Shown here piece after piece: positions 10,923-23,548 of a DNA stretch of 64,000 nucleotides. Under the pieces are notes generated by a model. That model saw nothing but the letters and a program-made list of their open reading frames with translations. It had not been told where the DNA came from and made no database searches. How positions within the stretch are numbered: the stretch's first letter is position 1; each line of letters begins with the position of its first letter. Position numbers and translations under genes: made by a program. The stretch lies in contig VXAI01000046.1 of NCBI GenBank assembly GCA_013399305.1, positions 3,782,731 to 3,846,730 of the forward strand, read 5' to 3'. The stretch is from Rostratula benghalensis (taxonomy: Eukaryota > Chordata > Aves > Charadriiformes > Rostratulidae).

Positions 10923-13783
10923 CTAAAGATATACATAATGAAGTCTCATAAATTCCAGTTTACCACGTAACACATTCTAACAGTAGGTAAAGACTGAACT
11001 GTTGCTATTCATACAGGTGGAAAATGGGATATTCATGTTAATTATACCATGCATTAAGCAACTTCGAGCAAAACACCTGATTTAAATTTACAGCAATTTC
11101 CCTACAGGAAAAGCTGTATTTCTTTTCATTATGTTAAGCAGTATTGCAACACGCTGCCAAGTGAGAAAACAAAAAGATAGAAGCCACTCAGACTGCTCAG
11201 CCTTAAGCTAAAACACTGAATAAAAATGCTTTGCAGCTAAATGACAAATCGTAAAGAAACAATCTGCTACAACAGAAATTGTGCACGTTAGGTATTTCTT
11301 TTAAGGGCTAACTATAAAACAAGAGTGCTTTTTTTTTGGTTACAATCAAGCCACTATATATTTTATAGTTTTGAAAAAACACAATGTTACTTTGGATGAA
11401 ATAATTGCAGAATTCATGATTGCAGAAGGGACCAGAAAATTTTTATTTTAGACTAACAGAGAGCATTTACTTTGTTATGATTCAAGATAAATGCATATAG
11501 GTGCATTAAATACTATTTACAGCGTGTATTAGATATGTTTCCTCATCATCTGGCAATTTCACAAGTATTTTTAATTATTTCCTATTACATTACCATGTCA
11601 TTACACTACCTGAAACTTTACCATCCGTAATAACAGTACTTCCTCAAATAAGCATCAGTCATCAACCTGCAGTACGGGAACTTATTTATCACCATATGTT
11701 TCATCTCATTTTCCAAAAGAGTTTTGCTAGAACTCTATCCCTGGCACCAATGAGTGCAATGTCACTGAAGACATCATCATCAGCTTTATCCTCAGTTAAT
11801 TATACCTATCAGTACAAGCTGATTGTATGTTTTTTGTAAACGCTGTTAGCTGATTTGGAGCTATGCAAGGTATTTACAATAAGGCAGACCCTGAGCAAAA
11901 GAACTAGCCATCTCTACAGATAGGTAATGTCTGGAGACCTATATGGAAACCTAGTGTATATATAAATTCACGTTAAAATTCTAAATTGAGTTATCTTAAA
12001 TAATCTCATATCATTTTTAAATATTAATGCCTCTTCTGCACAATGAGCTACAGATATAATTTGGAGAATCAGAACCCATTCACAGCACTCACAAATTTAC
12101 ATTAACAGTTTTTAAAATCTGCCTGTAAGATATCAGTCTCAAACATTATTAAACATAGACATTTTTTAAGAAATAGTCACAAATGCATAGGGATTAATCT
12201 GTTGAAAGTCTCTTTCATCAGTGAGGCTGAGTTCTAACAGTGACGAGTACTAGTCAGTGTACTAGTGAGTGTATTAGTCTCAGGACCTCCTTTAAACCCT
12301 GCCCACCCCCAGCAGCTGCTCACAGAAACAAGGACACACACATCGGGATTTTTGAACTTAGGATGACTTTCCTAGCCATGATTCCACACCATTCTTTTCC
12401 TGTGCTATTATTCTGTTAACCAATCTGCACCTGCATGTCACAACTGGCACCTTTATGCAACCTGCAAATTCAAAATACTGTGAAATTTTGTTTTTTCTTT
12501 GTAAATTAGGTAGCTGATCTTCACTTAGTAGATAAAAAATGTAATCGTCAGCACTATGAATTATGAAAACCTGTTCACATTCTATTTCCTTTTTCTGTTA
12601 GCAGTGTTCAAGTGCATTTGCATGGTGCTCCTTACACTTGCTACTAAACAAATTGCAATGGCTTCAGAAAGAACCATCACAATACTTACTGTTATAACGT
12701 ATTTGACAGAAGTATACACACACAAATTTAGTTTGGATAACGCAAAGATTAAATCTAAGCACTACTTTGCAAAGCATGATCTAATTCCTGCTGCTTTATG
12801 TAACACAGCAGTATTACCTGGTTTACAGAGAACTAGGAAAGAACTTTAAAAAAAAATATCTATTAGTCAATTTTAGAATTTAAACCTGGTAAAAATATTT
12901 AATACAAAAGTAGAGAGAGATGCCACCTTAGTCTAATTTTAATATTAATTCTTATACTACTTAGTTTTTAATAGAGAGCTTTAAACCAAGTCATATGCTG
13001 AAGTGACAGGTGATAAAGATAAGGTATAATACACAGTTTAATAAAAGGGTGCTAAAATTCTCAGTTTCATGCAGAAAGTTTCCTAGCGTATGCATGGTGA
13101 CCACAGCCCAAAGGAGAGGATAAATGAAGCCTCAGATTTCCCAAAGGAAGAGTAGCTAAATCATTACTGAGTCCACAAACCACTGCCCATTTAGCAACAA
13201 CTATTTCAAAAGCCTCCTTAGACCATACAGTCTTTCAACAGCAGCAGAGCTTAAAGCATCCCAAATTGACACTGGCTTCCTATTCTCCACCTGTCCTACC
13301 CTATGCCATGCCAACTATGAAGTACAACACAAAATCAAAGCGTTTATAAAGAAATAAAAAGCAATTCCATTGTCTTTAATCATAAGCTTTAGGAGACCTT
13401 TCAAGGAAGAGAACTTCAGAATAAAATTGAGTTCTGACAATCAACAAATCTTATTGGAAAAACGCACCACCACCTAAACATTTTCCTATTTGAAAAAAGA
13501 TGAGTTCTGAGCTAGTAATTTCAGTATTAAATGCAAGAATATTTAAATGATAGAACAATTTAGAGTTGTTTCAAATAAGGAGAAAAGTCCAATGACTATA
13601 AGATGCAGATTAAATGTAAGATAAGAATAGCTATAAACAAAAGTGTAGATTTTAGAACCAAGTATGTCAGAAGTCAAAGTAGTATACTTCAGAATTAAAA
13701 ATATTTAACACAAAGTAGTTTTGTTTTCCTTGAAGATGGTAAATATCAAGAATGAAAAGTATGGTCGTATATTAGAACTTAGC

Positions 13784-13817
13784 TCAATTCTGTGTAATAT
13801 TAATTACACAGAATTGA
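13784..13817. repeat. Perfect 15-bp inverted repeat with 4-nt loop
   Basis: Arms 13,784-13,798 (TCAATTCTGTGTAAT) and 13,803-13,817 are exact reverse complements with loop ATTA. Lies in intron 25. Confidence 0.9.
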
Positions 13818-14782
13818 CTGCAGCTTAGCACTTCCATCAGCCTCTACAATCACATGAATAGTTGCACGTAAGAATAAACTTCAAGCTTACGGGGGAAAAA
13901 AAAAAGATTACTTGTCCTTATAAGCCAGCTTGTAATAATGAGTTGTCTAAATGAATGTGGCACAGCTGCAATACACACTTCATAAAACATAAAATATGTA
14001 GGGAAGCTATAGAGACAAAAAAAATAAACATGCCATCAGTTACTTGCTTGAAGCTCTTCTTTTTTCTGGGGCTCAACTGGCCAAAAAGAAGTAAATACAC
14101 TACACCACACAAGAATCAGAAGACAAAAGCAGACATTTGAAACAGAACGTAACACATTCATAAATCTCTTCCTCATATTATTTTAAGATGTAAATGATCA
14201 GTCTCATTGGAATCAATACAACAATGTATCTAGCAGCAAAGTTTGGGAGAAAAAATATTTACTCTTGCCTTGAATTAGTATAGCCTAGGTAACAGACTTT
14301 CTAAGTTCTCCACCTTTATTTCAGGGAAAATACCCAACCCTTGTAACGCACTTATACGCACGCACCAAGACATGTTTACAACCCTTACTCAAACATGATC
14401 TTTCCATTTCAAAATGCAGAATTCATACTGTTACAGGCACACAAAATTATTTCCATTTAATTTGGGTTTCATGGCAGTTGCTGCTTTTTTCAAAGTTGCC
14501 CAATTACGTTAGTAAAATATTACAGTACACACAAGCACACTGAAATTCACTGAACCAAGATTTACATGAAATAAGAACACCCAAGACTGGAGAACTCTCG
14601 TTTACGTCTCTGTAACTAGGTTTATGATTCCAGTGGTAAATACACATTCTTCACTGTTAAATACCTACTGCAGTGTACAGTATCTGCAGGGGACTGTACA
14701 ATGCTTTGAGGTATACCCTCTGGATCTGCAAAACTGAAAAGAAATAATCTAAACAACAACAACAAAAAAAATCCCGAAGGGG

Positions 14783-14942
14783 TTAGATAGGAGGGGGAAA
14801 TATTAATGTGCTCATCAAGCCTCATGACAAAATACTGATAAATCCTTTTTTTTTTTTTTTTTTTAGATAGGAGGGGGAAATATTAATGTGCTCATCAAGC
14901 CTCATGACAAAATACTGATAAATCCTTTTTTTTTTTTTTTTT
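14783..14942. repeat. Perfect 80-bp tandem duplication ending in poly-T
   Basis: Two adjacent copies of an 80-bp unit (14,783-14,862 and 14,863-14,942). Each begins TTAGATAGGAGGGGG and ends in AAATCC followed by 18-19 T. I find no mismatch between the copies. On the minus strand the unit starts with poly-A. Confidence 0.95.
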
Positions 14943-17218
14943 TCAGAAATGGAAAGAAAGGTTTACAAATTCAGCAATAACTTACAGCAAGGAACAAGAT
15001 ATTCAAAGGATCCTTAGGCTGAAGTAGGAATACTGCAGTCATCATTCCAAATAGATACAATAGATGAAGAACGCAATTAGTTTAAAGATTGGACTGTGGC
15101 CAAGATGTTGAGTAAAAAGAGAATGCTTTCCTTCTACACTCACCTGCCTGACCACAGAAACAACGTACTGTATTAGTAGTTTTCCTGCTGCTAGCTTTCT
15201 ATATTGCGATTGATGAATAAGAACAGTTTTCATACCATAAACCGGACTATAACCAATAATGAGATTCAATTATTAGAGAAATTTGATCTGAATTTTGAAT
15301 ACTGAGTTGCTGCATTCAATAAACTTAAGTTCTAAAATAAGCCAATCTGCTCCAGAGGAAATTACTCTCTTGCCTCTTACAAAAGAACGCCTCCCTATAC
15401 ACACTCTGCTATTTGGACAACTTCAACTCTGTATATAGTTGAGGATAAATTAAGCCTACAAAACCTCCACTGGAAACACCATGTGTGGCTGCAGTTCTGT
15501 AACAAGTGCTGTGGTTAAATTTGAGTAGACTTGTTAAGAACAGATGGGAGGAACCTCATGTCCTCATATTAAGGACATTTTTTTAGTGAAAACTCTCTCT
15601 AAAATAGCACATCATAGAGGGAAAAAACAATGGTGACAGAAGGAGATTTTGTCAGGAAAAACCTTGCTTTCCAATTAGCTCTGCTTGACAACCTCCTTCA
15701 CACAGTGTACAGAGACACACTTAAAAAAAATACTTGCAAGGGACTGCTGCAAACTGCAGTAAGATATTATTGTAAAACATGTACATAACAGGAAACACAA
15801 CTGAATTTGTTGAATAATAAACTTCAACTGAAAGAAATCAGAAGTGGTACCAACAGTTCTTTAAGACTCCACTTGTTCTTTCCCACCTAACACTGCCTAC
15901 TCTACATTCAATCCAACAAAAATTTGAAAAGCTCAGCTGTAAGCCCCTACCATGGGACAGCAACTAAGTCCTCCAGTACCAGAAAAGAGCTATCCATATT
16001 TGTAGTCACTGAGTTCAGGTTGCAAATGAGCTATCTGAGCTTACACACCTGGCACAGAACCTTCTTACTTTCTTCTGCAACAGCAAGCTTCTATAGACTG
16101 GTTAGTTGATGAAGTCTCCTTGGCCTAACCAACAGCTCAGGAACCATAAAATGTACTGTATCTCAGATCTAACCCAAAGTAATTTCCTGGATTACTTTTA
16201 GGATAAAAAGGAAAGCAAGTGAAGATAAATCTGTGTCAGATTAATGGCAAAGCTAAAAATGGTGGCTTCAAAGAATACACTGCAGACCAGAGGGCTGACA
16301 GAGGGTATCACATCTTCCAGCACCAGGAAACGCCAGCATACTTCCTGCTGTCCTTGTAAACCTGTAAATTCCTTTATTTACTCAGCTGGTTCAATTGATT
16401 AACCACGACATTCAAAAAACTTTAAAAAACAAGTGACTCCTTAGTACCCTGCTTAGTGATGAAGGCTATTAAACTAGAACTCTTACATCACCTAACAGGA
16501 TTAATGCTTCCGTAATTAAAGCGTATCATAGCCCAGCCTAGTTCCTGGTAACCTCTTCCCAAGATTTTTACATGTATAAAACCTAAGTCATGATTCTACC
16601 AGAGTCTGCAGCATTCGGATCAAAGGGGGACTTTCTGGTTTCTGTGCAAAGAAACATCCTTTGCTCCTTCCACTACCTTCTGCGAAGTTCACTAAGATTC
16701 CCCAGAATGAAGCAGCAACAAAAGCTAAAACTGGATTTATATTCGATTAAGGCAAGAAAAGGTTGCTTGGTTCTGCAGGTATGCTGGTGTGCTGGTGTTG
16801 AGGAGATGCAAAAACCGAAGCGGTATTTTCTGGATACAAATTATCCACGTTCAAGCACATTTTATGGAAAAAGTTTATTGTTAATACAAGAATAAAGTGT
16901 TCTATTTGATAATGAACAGAATAAAAGTTCATCATTCATTTGACCTCACAGAAATCCTCAATTGCATCAAGAGCGTTGCAATTCAAGTATCTACAACAAA
17001 TAGTTATAGCCTAGAAAATCCTATAACCACTCCACAAAGAAACAGAACTTAGCACAAGAAACAGTAGGTAATAGTTATTTTAAATGTTATTTTTAAATAC
17101 TGAGTTTTAAGATCCCAATTGCCATTATGTACTGTATTTAACTGCAAGCACATTTTAACTGAAGAAATACTAACATATTTATCAGATCAATATTCACTAG
17201 GTAAAAAATAAAACTCAC

Positions 17219-17270
17219 CCCTCTTTCTGTGTGATGATGCCAAATCGAAATCAACGTTTCGTCTTCCACT
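17219..17270 (-). CDS. HERC1: HERC1 exon 25, 52-nt small exon (residues 1527-1544)
   Basis: 52 nt, phase 0 to 1. Acceptor GAATCTAG, donor GTGAGT. Translation SGRRNVDFDLASSHRKRG, matching the mammalian linker. It is the smallest exon in the window and follows a short 279-nt intron but precedes a 6.3-kb one. Confidence 0.93.
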
Positions 17271-17549
17271 CTAGATTCAAAGATTAAGAAAAGCCTCGTT
17301 TCTTTAGGTGAACATATGTGGTGTATATCATTTGACTATTTCAAAAGCATCCCTCACCCAAAAAAGAGAAAGTTAACAGAGCTGTAATAATTTCAACTGG
17401 TTTGTTTAGCACCATTATTTTCTCTTGAGAATGGTGGTTACTAAAAGAGATCTCCATACTGAAACACAGTATTAAACAATTGTTCCAGATGTACTTCCCA
17501 CCTAAGAATTTACTGACAAACTCTAAATACATAATGCTGGTTTACTTAC

Positions 17550-17670
17550 CAATGAATAACCTTCTTCATCTGATTCTGGCTGAGATAAATCAGATTCACT
17601 TCTTGATTTCATCAATCTGTAGTTTGAGTTTGCATGGCTTGAGCGACTTTCTGCCGTAAGACTTTCACTC
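17550..17670 (-). CDS. HERC1: HERC1 exon 24 (residues 1486-1526)
   Basis: 121 nt, phase 2 to 0. Acceptor CCTGAAGCAG with a poor pyrimidine tract; donor GTAAGT. Translation: SESLTAESRSSHANSNYRLM then KSRSESDLSQPESDEEGYSL, a Ser/Glu-rich linker recognisable from the mammalian protein. Confidence 0.92.
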
Positions 17671-18337
17671 CTGCTTCAGGTGCACACACATTCGTGCACA
17701 CACGGAAAGAAAATACTAATATTAGGCAAAAATAAGAGTTGAGAGTAAATTCAGCAAGTACCACCTTTTCATTTGGGAGCAGACTATCACAGAATATCTC
17801 AATTATTATGCTTAGAAAGGGCATTAGTAAACTTTGTTACTTCTTAACACCCTTATTGGTCAACTGAAAAAATAGCAACCTCAACTGACTCTCACTCAAG
17901 TTCCATGTTAAGTATTACATTCTGTAAGTATACACAAACACCTCTGAGCTGCGAGGAAAAGAAAACAGAGATACAGTAAGTACGTGAAAAAGCACTGAAG
18001 TTACTAAAAACCCACTCATAAAATGCATCCTAAAGCTGATATACTGGAGACGAAAGCCACTTTGACAGTGACAGTGCCAGCCACCTGTGCTTTAAAGGAC
18101 TAGATTTCAAAAAAGAGGTAAAAAGAATAACAGGGTACTGAATATATATATTCTCCCTCTGAACTTGCTATCAATATCTTCATTTAAAATATCAGAGCAG
18201 AGTTTCTGTACACTAAAAGCTGACGTAGATGCAGGAGTTCACTAGTAGCACCTGCTACACAATTCCTTTGTTATATTCTAATAAAACACCCAGAAAAATC
18301 TCCAGAATAAAAGTTTAAGTGGGTCAGCAAACCTCAC
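17671..18337 (-). other. HERC1: HERC1 intron 23
   Basis: 667 nt. Directly upstream of the exon 24 acceptor (in transcript sense) is a duplicated GTGTGTGCAC motif; nothing else recognised. Confidence 0.85.
17680..17703 (-). repeat. Duplicated GTGTGTGCAC motif before the exon 24 acceptor
   Basis: Two copies of GTGCACACAC on the plus strand (17,680-17,689 and 17,694-17,703), 4 nt apart, give a UG-rich element 9-32 nt upstream of exon 24 in the transcript, where a pyrimidine tract would be expected. Confidence 0.85.
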
Positions 18338-18644
18338 CTTGTCATGAGTCCAATCCCCTCAGGAGTAGTCGATGGAGGTTGCTGTAACTGTCCATCCTCC
18401 CTTCGTTTCTGGAGCTCCTCAATAACAGGGCTTACTCCTAAGATCAGTAAGGCACATCTGTGGATGACAGAGTTGCACGCAGCAGTGTACACATCCTGAC
18501 CTTCTGTCAGATCAGTGCTGATTCTTCGTTCCTGCTGAGACTGAGGAGGTGGATCATCAAGTCTAGTCCCTGTCCCAGTGTTCATCCTATCTCGATCCCG
18601 ACTGCGAGCTACTTCACGGGCTGATAGGAAACATTGAAATATTT
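18338..18644 (-). CDS. HERC1: HERC1 exon 23 (residues 1384-1486)
   Basis: 307 nt, phase 1 to 2. Acceptor GTTACAG, donor GTGAGG. Encodes IFQCFLSAREVARSRDRDRM, a variable Ser/Pro-rich stretch (DDPPPQSQQERR), then VYTAACNSVIHRCALLILGV and ends GIGLMT. The variable stretch differs from mammals while both flanks match. Confidence 0.95.
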
Positions 18645-20684
18645 CTGTAACATGCAACACAAAAAGAAGGTCTTAACTTCTAGACAAAGCTACACAGAAT
18701 GAAGTATTCATCTACATCTTCAGCTAAAACCTGCCCCAATACAAAGAACAATGAATATTTTTCCAACAGTAAAAGAACACATTAATAATACTAAGCTATA
18801 AAGAAGTCATGCAAACAAGTTAAGTGAAACATTTACACAACGTAAGTTTAAAACAAAGAGGAAAATGCAAATTGATAGAACAGTACAGACTCTTTCAGTG
18901 TTCTATTGCAGCCCAACTCCATTTTGGAAAGCATCAATGAGAAAGGAATTATTTCATGTTTGCCTTTTCGCAGATGTATATGAAGTAATGTTTCTGTAAA
19001 TCTGTATTCCATACATCATCGTACCAGTATTTCAATACAAAACCATTTTCAGACTTTAATTAGCTTTGGTCAGTACAATGAAAATCCTATCAAAATTCTT
19101 AGGCTTTCACTTTGCTTAATTCCGCTGTTGTCTTAGATGACAGATTCTTCTAAAGAAGCCGTGTGTGAGACCACATTATATCTGTCTAAGGAGCTAAAGT
19201 TCTCTTGATTTAATAATTTTCATTTTAAAGGTTCAGTTCCCATTAGGAAAGGCAACAGTAAATCCAAATGCTTCCTTAATTGCTATTAATAGTTAGAAAC
19301 AGAAAGGCATCAAGGACGCAAGCTGAACTCTGCGTGTCAGGATCAGCTTCTGCATCTTCCTACTTACTTGTGTCTGTAACTCTACTGTCTCTCTGGATAT
19401 TTCTGGATACATTTCCTTTATTGTACCCAGAAACTCTGTCCAGGTAGAATCTGAGAACACTAAGCATGTGCCCATGATAACTGCATATCAAGCAACAAAA
19501 GCATATTGAATCTACTGAAGAGGTAATGTGCAACACTTCCTAGAATCATAAAATTATCTCATGAATGAGCACTTCAACTCCACAGCACACTTCCAGGAAA
19601 GCCCACTGCACTGTGGATATAATGACACACCATAGAAACTAAAGGTGTAACATACAGTTTGGTTTATAAGATCCCAAACAGGCATATGGAAGTCCTAAAG
19701 GGACTGATAGCACAACAGGCAATGACAGCGGAGACTGGAAAAAGATAAACATTCTAACAGCATTGGGATGAACAGTATTTGGAAAAGAAAAAAGTAATTA
19801 TGCATCTATGGAAAATAATTCAGGTCAGCCCATTTTCTTTTCTAAGCTACATACACACATTCTACAGTAATTTACAAAGGCTAACATTATTTCTTTCTTT
19901 GAAGACACCAGAGTAACAATAGAAAAAACACCTGAGTGTGACTGTGTATTGCTTCACTAAAATTGAAAAAATTAAGTATTAGCTAACCCATTAAGCCTGA
20001 TTACAAGCCCAAATCAGTATAACAAGTTTGCAAAGTTCACCTTTCTCAAGCTACCTTCTAAAGAATTAAACAAGTTTTTTTAGACAACCCATGACAAAGT
20101 ACTGCAAATAGTGTTACAAATACCAAACTTGGACTAAGCTTTTAATGGATTAACAAAGCTTTTATTTAACAGAGAAGATGTCTCAAGCAGAGATATTCAA
20201 AGATACCAGTGAAATCCAACTCAGTCAACGCCCTGTTATCAAAAGCAGTTTTGTTTCAACTCAGAATAGCAATACCCTTCAAAGATTATTACATACAAGA
20301 TTAACATATAGAAAAAAACCAAAAATTCTCTATATAAATACAGATGAAAACTCAGAGATCTATTAAATAGAAGTTCGGAGAAAACAACATGAAACCTATT
20401 AGTCTTGTAAATAGTGTGTGTAAGAAGTGCTGGTCTACATCAGATGCCCTGGGAATGCCCATAAAAGCAGACCACTTGCCTAATATTCACATCGCCTTGT
20501 ATCAAAAGACTTTTCTGAGCCAATAAAGGCACTACATCATTTTATAAAAATATTATAAAAATAATCTTTATGCAGACAAATCTTTCATAATCTTTTAAAT
20601 AATTTCTCCATTTCATCTCAGAGACAGTAACGTATTGTTCTTCCAAAGCCCATGACACTACTGACAGGCATAACTAGTACTTAC
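18645..20684 (-). other. HERC1: HERC1 intron 22
   Basis: 2.04 kb; AT-rich, nothing recognised. Confidence 0.8.
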
Positions 20685-20856
20685 TACCAGCTGTCATAAC
20701 TTCATGTTCTCTTTCCTCCTCTTCATCTTCTTGTTCTGGGTGTCCTTCTTCTCTGTCCCGTTCTGCCTGCTCCTCCATTTCCGCTTCTTCATCAATTGTA
20801 CGAGTAAAAGAATGTTCTTGACTATCAACATCAGCAGATTCTTGGTTATCTAGCAT
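20685..20856 (-). CDS. HERC1: HERC1 exon 22, acidic segment (residues 1327-1384)
   Basis: 172 nt, phase 0 to 1. Acceptor AAATCAAG, donor GTAAGT. Starts MLDNQESADVDSQEHSF, where mammals have a slightly different first few residues, then a Glu-rich tract with EEAEMEEQAERDREEG and EDEEEEREHE, ending VMTAG. The tract is strongly acidic, probably a disordered or single-helix linker. Confidence 0.94.
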
Positions 20857-23326
20857 CTTGATTTAAAAAAATGCATACATACAGTGAAATTAATTCTCAC
20901 CAAAATGCAAAATGAACATAAAAGGACATAGGTATTTAATGAGTGTTATGAATTTATATTTATATGATGAGTGTTATAAATTTAATTTTTCTTATAAAAA
21001 AGATAAATTTTGTGTGAAATAAACAACAAAGACAGCGGTTTACATTCAAGGCTTTAAATAAGTTGAAAAATTTCATTTTCCTTTAATACCTGTTACAGAG
21101 ATTATTTGCAGAAAAATGTCTCCTTGTAATGCTTACTTAGACTCTTGTCAAACTCTGACACTTCAGCATTGAAGTCTTTAGCAACCACATCCTGTTGTCT
21201 CTTAAAATTTTCTCCTTTTAACAGGGAGATGAATATGGTAAAACTAACTTCAATGTACAACATTTTGGTACTTGAAGTGATACCCAATACATTCCCATTT
21301 TCAGTCTTAAGAGTAATGAATTTGCAGTTCTTTTCCTCCCTTTTATTTCAATGAAATTAAACAGATGCACACCCCAAGATAAAAGATCACATATAAGATG
21401 CACAAGAATAATAACAGTCTTAGAATTTGAATTAAAAAAATCTTTTTGATCTAATGGATATATTTGAGTTGATGCTTTTCTTCAATCTGTAGATGTAAGT
21501 GCTGACCAGCAAAATACTTAACTACCTAATAGACAGTTTTCCAGTGCAGGAAAGAGCTTTAGACAATCTGAAGGTGGCAAAGCTTTAAATACAAAACATA
21601 CAGTTACACTAGAGGTTTCAGATAATTTAAAAGGTAATTAATCCTAAAAATCTTGGAACATACACATCCTACCAGCATAATTTATCTGACCTTTCCCTGC
21701 ATTTTTCATTTCTGAAAAAACAGAAGGTCTTGATAGCAGATGATCACGGTCACTGGCACCTCTTATTTGCTTTCATCGCTCTATCATTGAGCCTGAGTAT
21801 ACTATGCAAATGCAAACCAGCTATTTTTTCCCCTGTAGTATTAAATCTGAGATCCCCCTGAAGCAACAGATCCACTGCTTGCATTTAGATTTGCTGTGTT
21901 GCATCTGCATAATAAGCTTGAGGATTTCCAGGAGTAATGGAAGTTATTGCACACACAGAGTACACTGTACCTAATTGTAAGCATGCACAACAGCTATAAC
22001 ATGAACACAAAGCAATGGATTTATTATGCATTTAGAAAATATTCACCCTGTGTATGCTTGGTAAGCCAGAGAACAACTGAGCCTAACGTATGCATTCTGT
22101 GCTGTGTACACACATTACGTCCAACAAGATTCAGAAGTACTGAATCTCTTGCAGATGTTAGAACCCTACCATAAGAAAGGAAGGGGCAAACACACGCATA
22201 CCCTTAATATTAATTAAAAGGAGGAAACAGACGTACATGATTTTGTTGCTAAAAAGCCTCCTAATCCTGATGTTGTTAGAATTTCCTTGATTAAAACTAT
22301 CTCATTTGTAGATTGTAAACAGCAATTTAAAATCCTATCACAGAAAACTTAATCCTTGTAGGAATACCTTGCAATGCCAAACAGTCCCCAAGCTTTAGTA
22401 ATTCAGTGAACACTTCCCATCCTCAATTCTACCCTGGCTTAATAAAATGTTTCAGAGGCTACAGCAGACATGGGGGGGGACACGACTCTTTATCAGGCAG
22501 TGGAGTGACAGAAAAAGAGGTTCTCAACTGAAAGAGCAGAGATCTAGACAACAGATACTAGGAAGGAATTCTTTATTTTAAGAGTGGTGAGACACCGGAA
22601 CAGGTTGACCAGAGAAGCTATGGATGCCCCGCCCCTGAAAGTGTTCAAGACCAAGTTGGATGGGGCTTTGAGCATCCTGCTCTAGTGGGAGGTGTCTCTG
22701 CTCACAGCAGGGATTGGAACTCGATGATCTCTAAGGTCTCTTCAACTCTAACCATTCTATGATTCAGAAATTACCAGGATGCTGGTTTCAGGCCCAGTCC
22801 TATCATGTCTAACATTCATGCAGGGCTGACAAGGACCAACAGTCTTCAGGTAATGTTATGAATAAGAAGAGAAACTGGACGAGGAGGGAGGAAACAGAGG
22901 CGAGTAAGGCAGGGAAGGGAAAGAGAGAGGTGCAGAGAGGGCCAGAGATCAGAGGGCCAGACAACTCTGTCGGATGCAGGAATGGCAGCCAGACTAGGCT
23001 GTGTCCTGATCAGCACAGCTAAACAATCCACATCCAAGTGTAGACCTCTACAGTGCAGCATTCCAGTGCTGTATTCACAGGGAAAACCAGCCTTCAGGCT
23101 GTGTTTTAGTCAAATACTGTCAATCAATCATTTGCTTCAATATCACATGGAGTACAGATTAAGGGACTCCTAATTCTATGTTGCCCATTTTCATTTGGGA
23201 ACTCCTGAAAGTTGTTCAACAAGGCAGAAGAAAAATACCAGCAACATACCTGAAACTAATATTATGTAGTATTTTCCTAATAACCAGTAAAGCCTGAAGA
23301 ACTGAAAAAGAGATTTACAGGCTTAC
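20857..23326 (-). other. HERC1: HERC1 intron 21
   Basis: 2.47 kb intron with a plus-strand CR1 tail at about 22,490-22,768 and a short degenerate direct repeat (GAGTGTTAT.AATTTA) at about 20,938-20,985. Confidence 0.8.
22490..22768 (+). mobile_element. CR1 retroelement tail
   Basis: Contains GGTGAGACACCGGAACAGGT, TGGATGGGGCTTTGAGCATC, GGTGTCTCTGCTCACAGCAG and ends CCATTCTATGATTC, the typical CR1 ORF2 end plus 3' UTR and terminal repeat. 5'-truncated and diverged, antisense to HERC1. The upstream limit is approximate. Confidence 0.85.
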
Positions 23327-23447
23327 CCATCTGTCTCTTGAGGACGATCTAGTCTGAATAAGTTCCATGTTCTTGCAGGCAAGCAAGCGACTCCGAACTT
23401 TATACACACAACGGTATACTTCTGCCAAGGCTTTGCCAGGCTGGTAC
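23327..23447 (-). CDS. HERC1: HERC1 exon 21 (residues 1286-1326)
   Basis: 121 nt, phase 2 to 0. Acceptor CTGTTTTGTAG, donor GTAAGC. Encodes YQPGKALAEVYRCVYKVRSR and ends RSSSRDRW. Conserved. Confidence 0.95.
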
Positions 23448-23548
23448 CTACAAAACAGAAACCCAAACCAGAAAAAGAAAATTGAATAAAAATCACACAA
23501 GCTTTCTTTTAAAAATTGAAATGTAACTTTAGAAAGCAGTTTTAAATT

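Larger units (their letters stand above)
10923..17218 (-). other. HERC1: HERC1 intron 25 (6.3 kb)
   Basis: The largest internal intron in the window. It contains an exact 80-bp tandem duplication (14,783-14,942), a perfect AT-rich hairpin (13,784-13,817) and a short degenerate ACTAGT-type repeat at 12,242-12,280. The protein is continuous across it, so no coding exon is missing. No CR1 or LTR recognised. Confidence 0.8.

Noticed and set aside
12556..12849. Open frame of 97 codons with a hydrophobic start inside intron 25
   Set aside because: AT-rich intron sequence, no homology recognised and no supporting signals; the hydrophobic run reflects T-rich codons.
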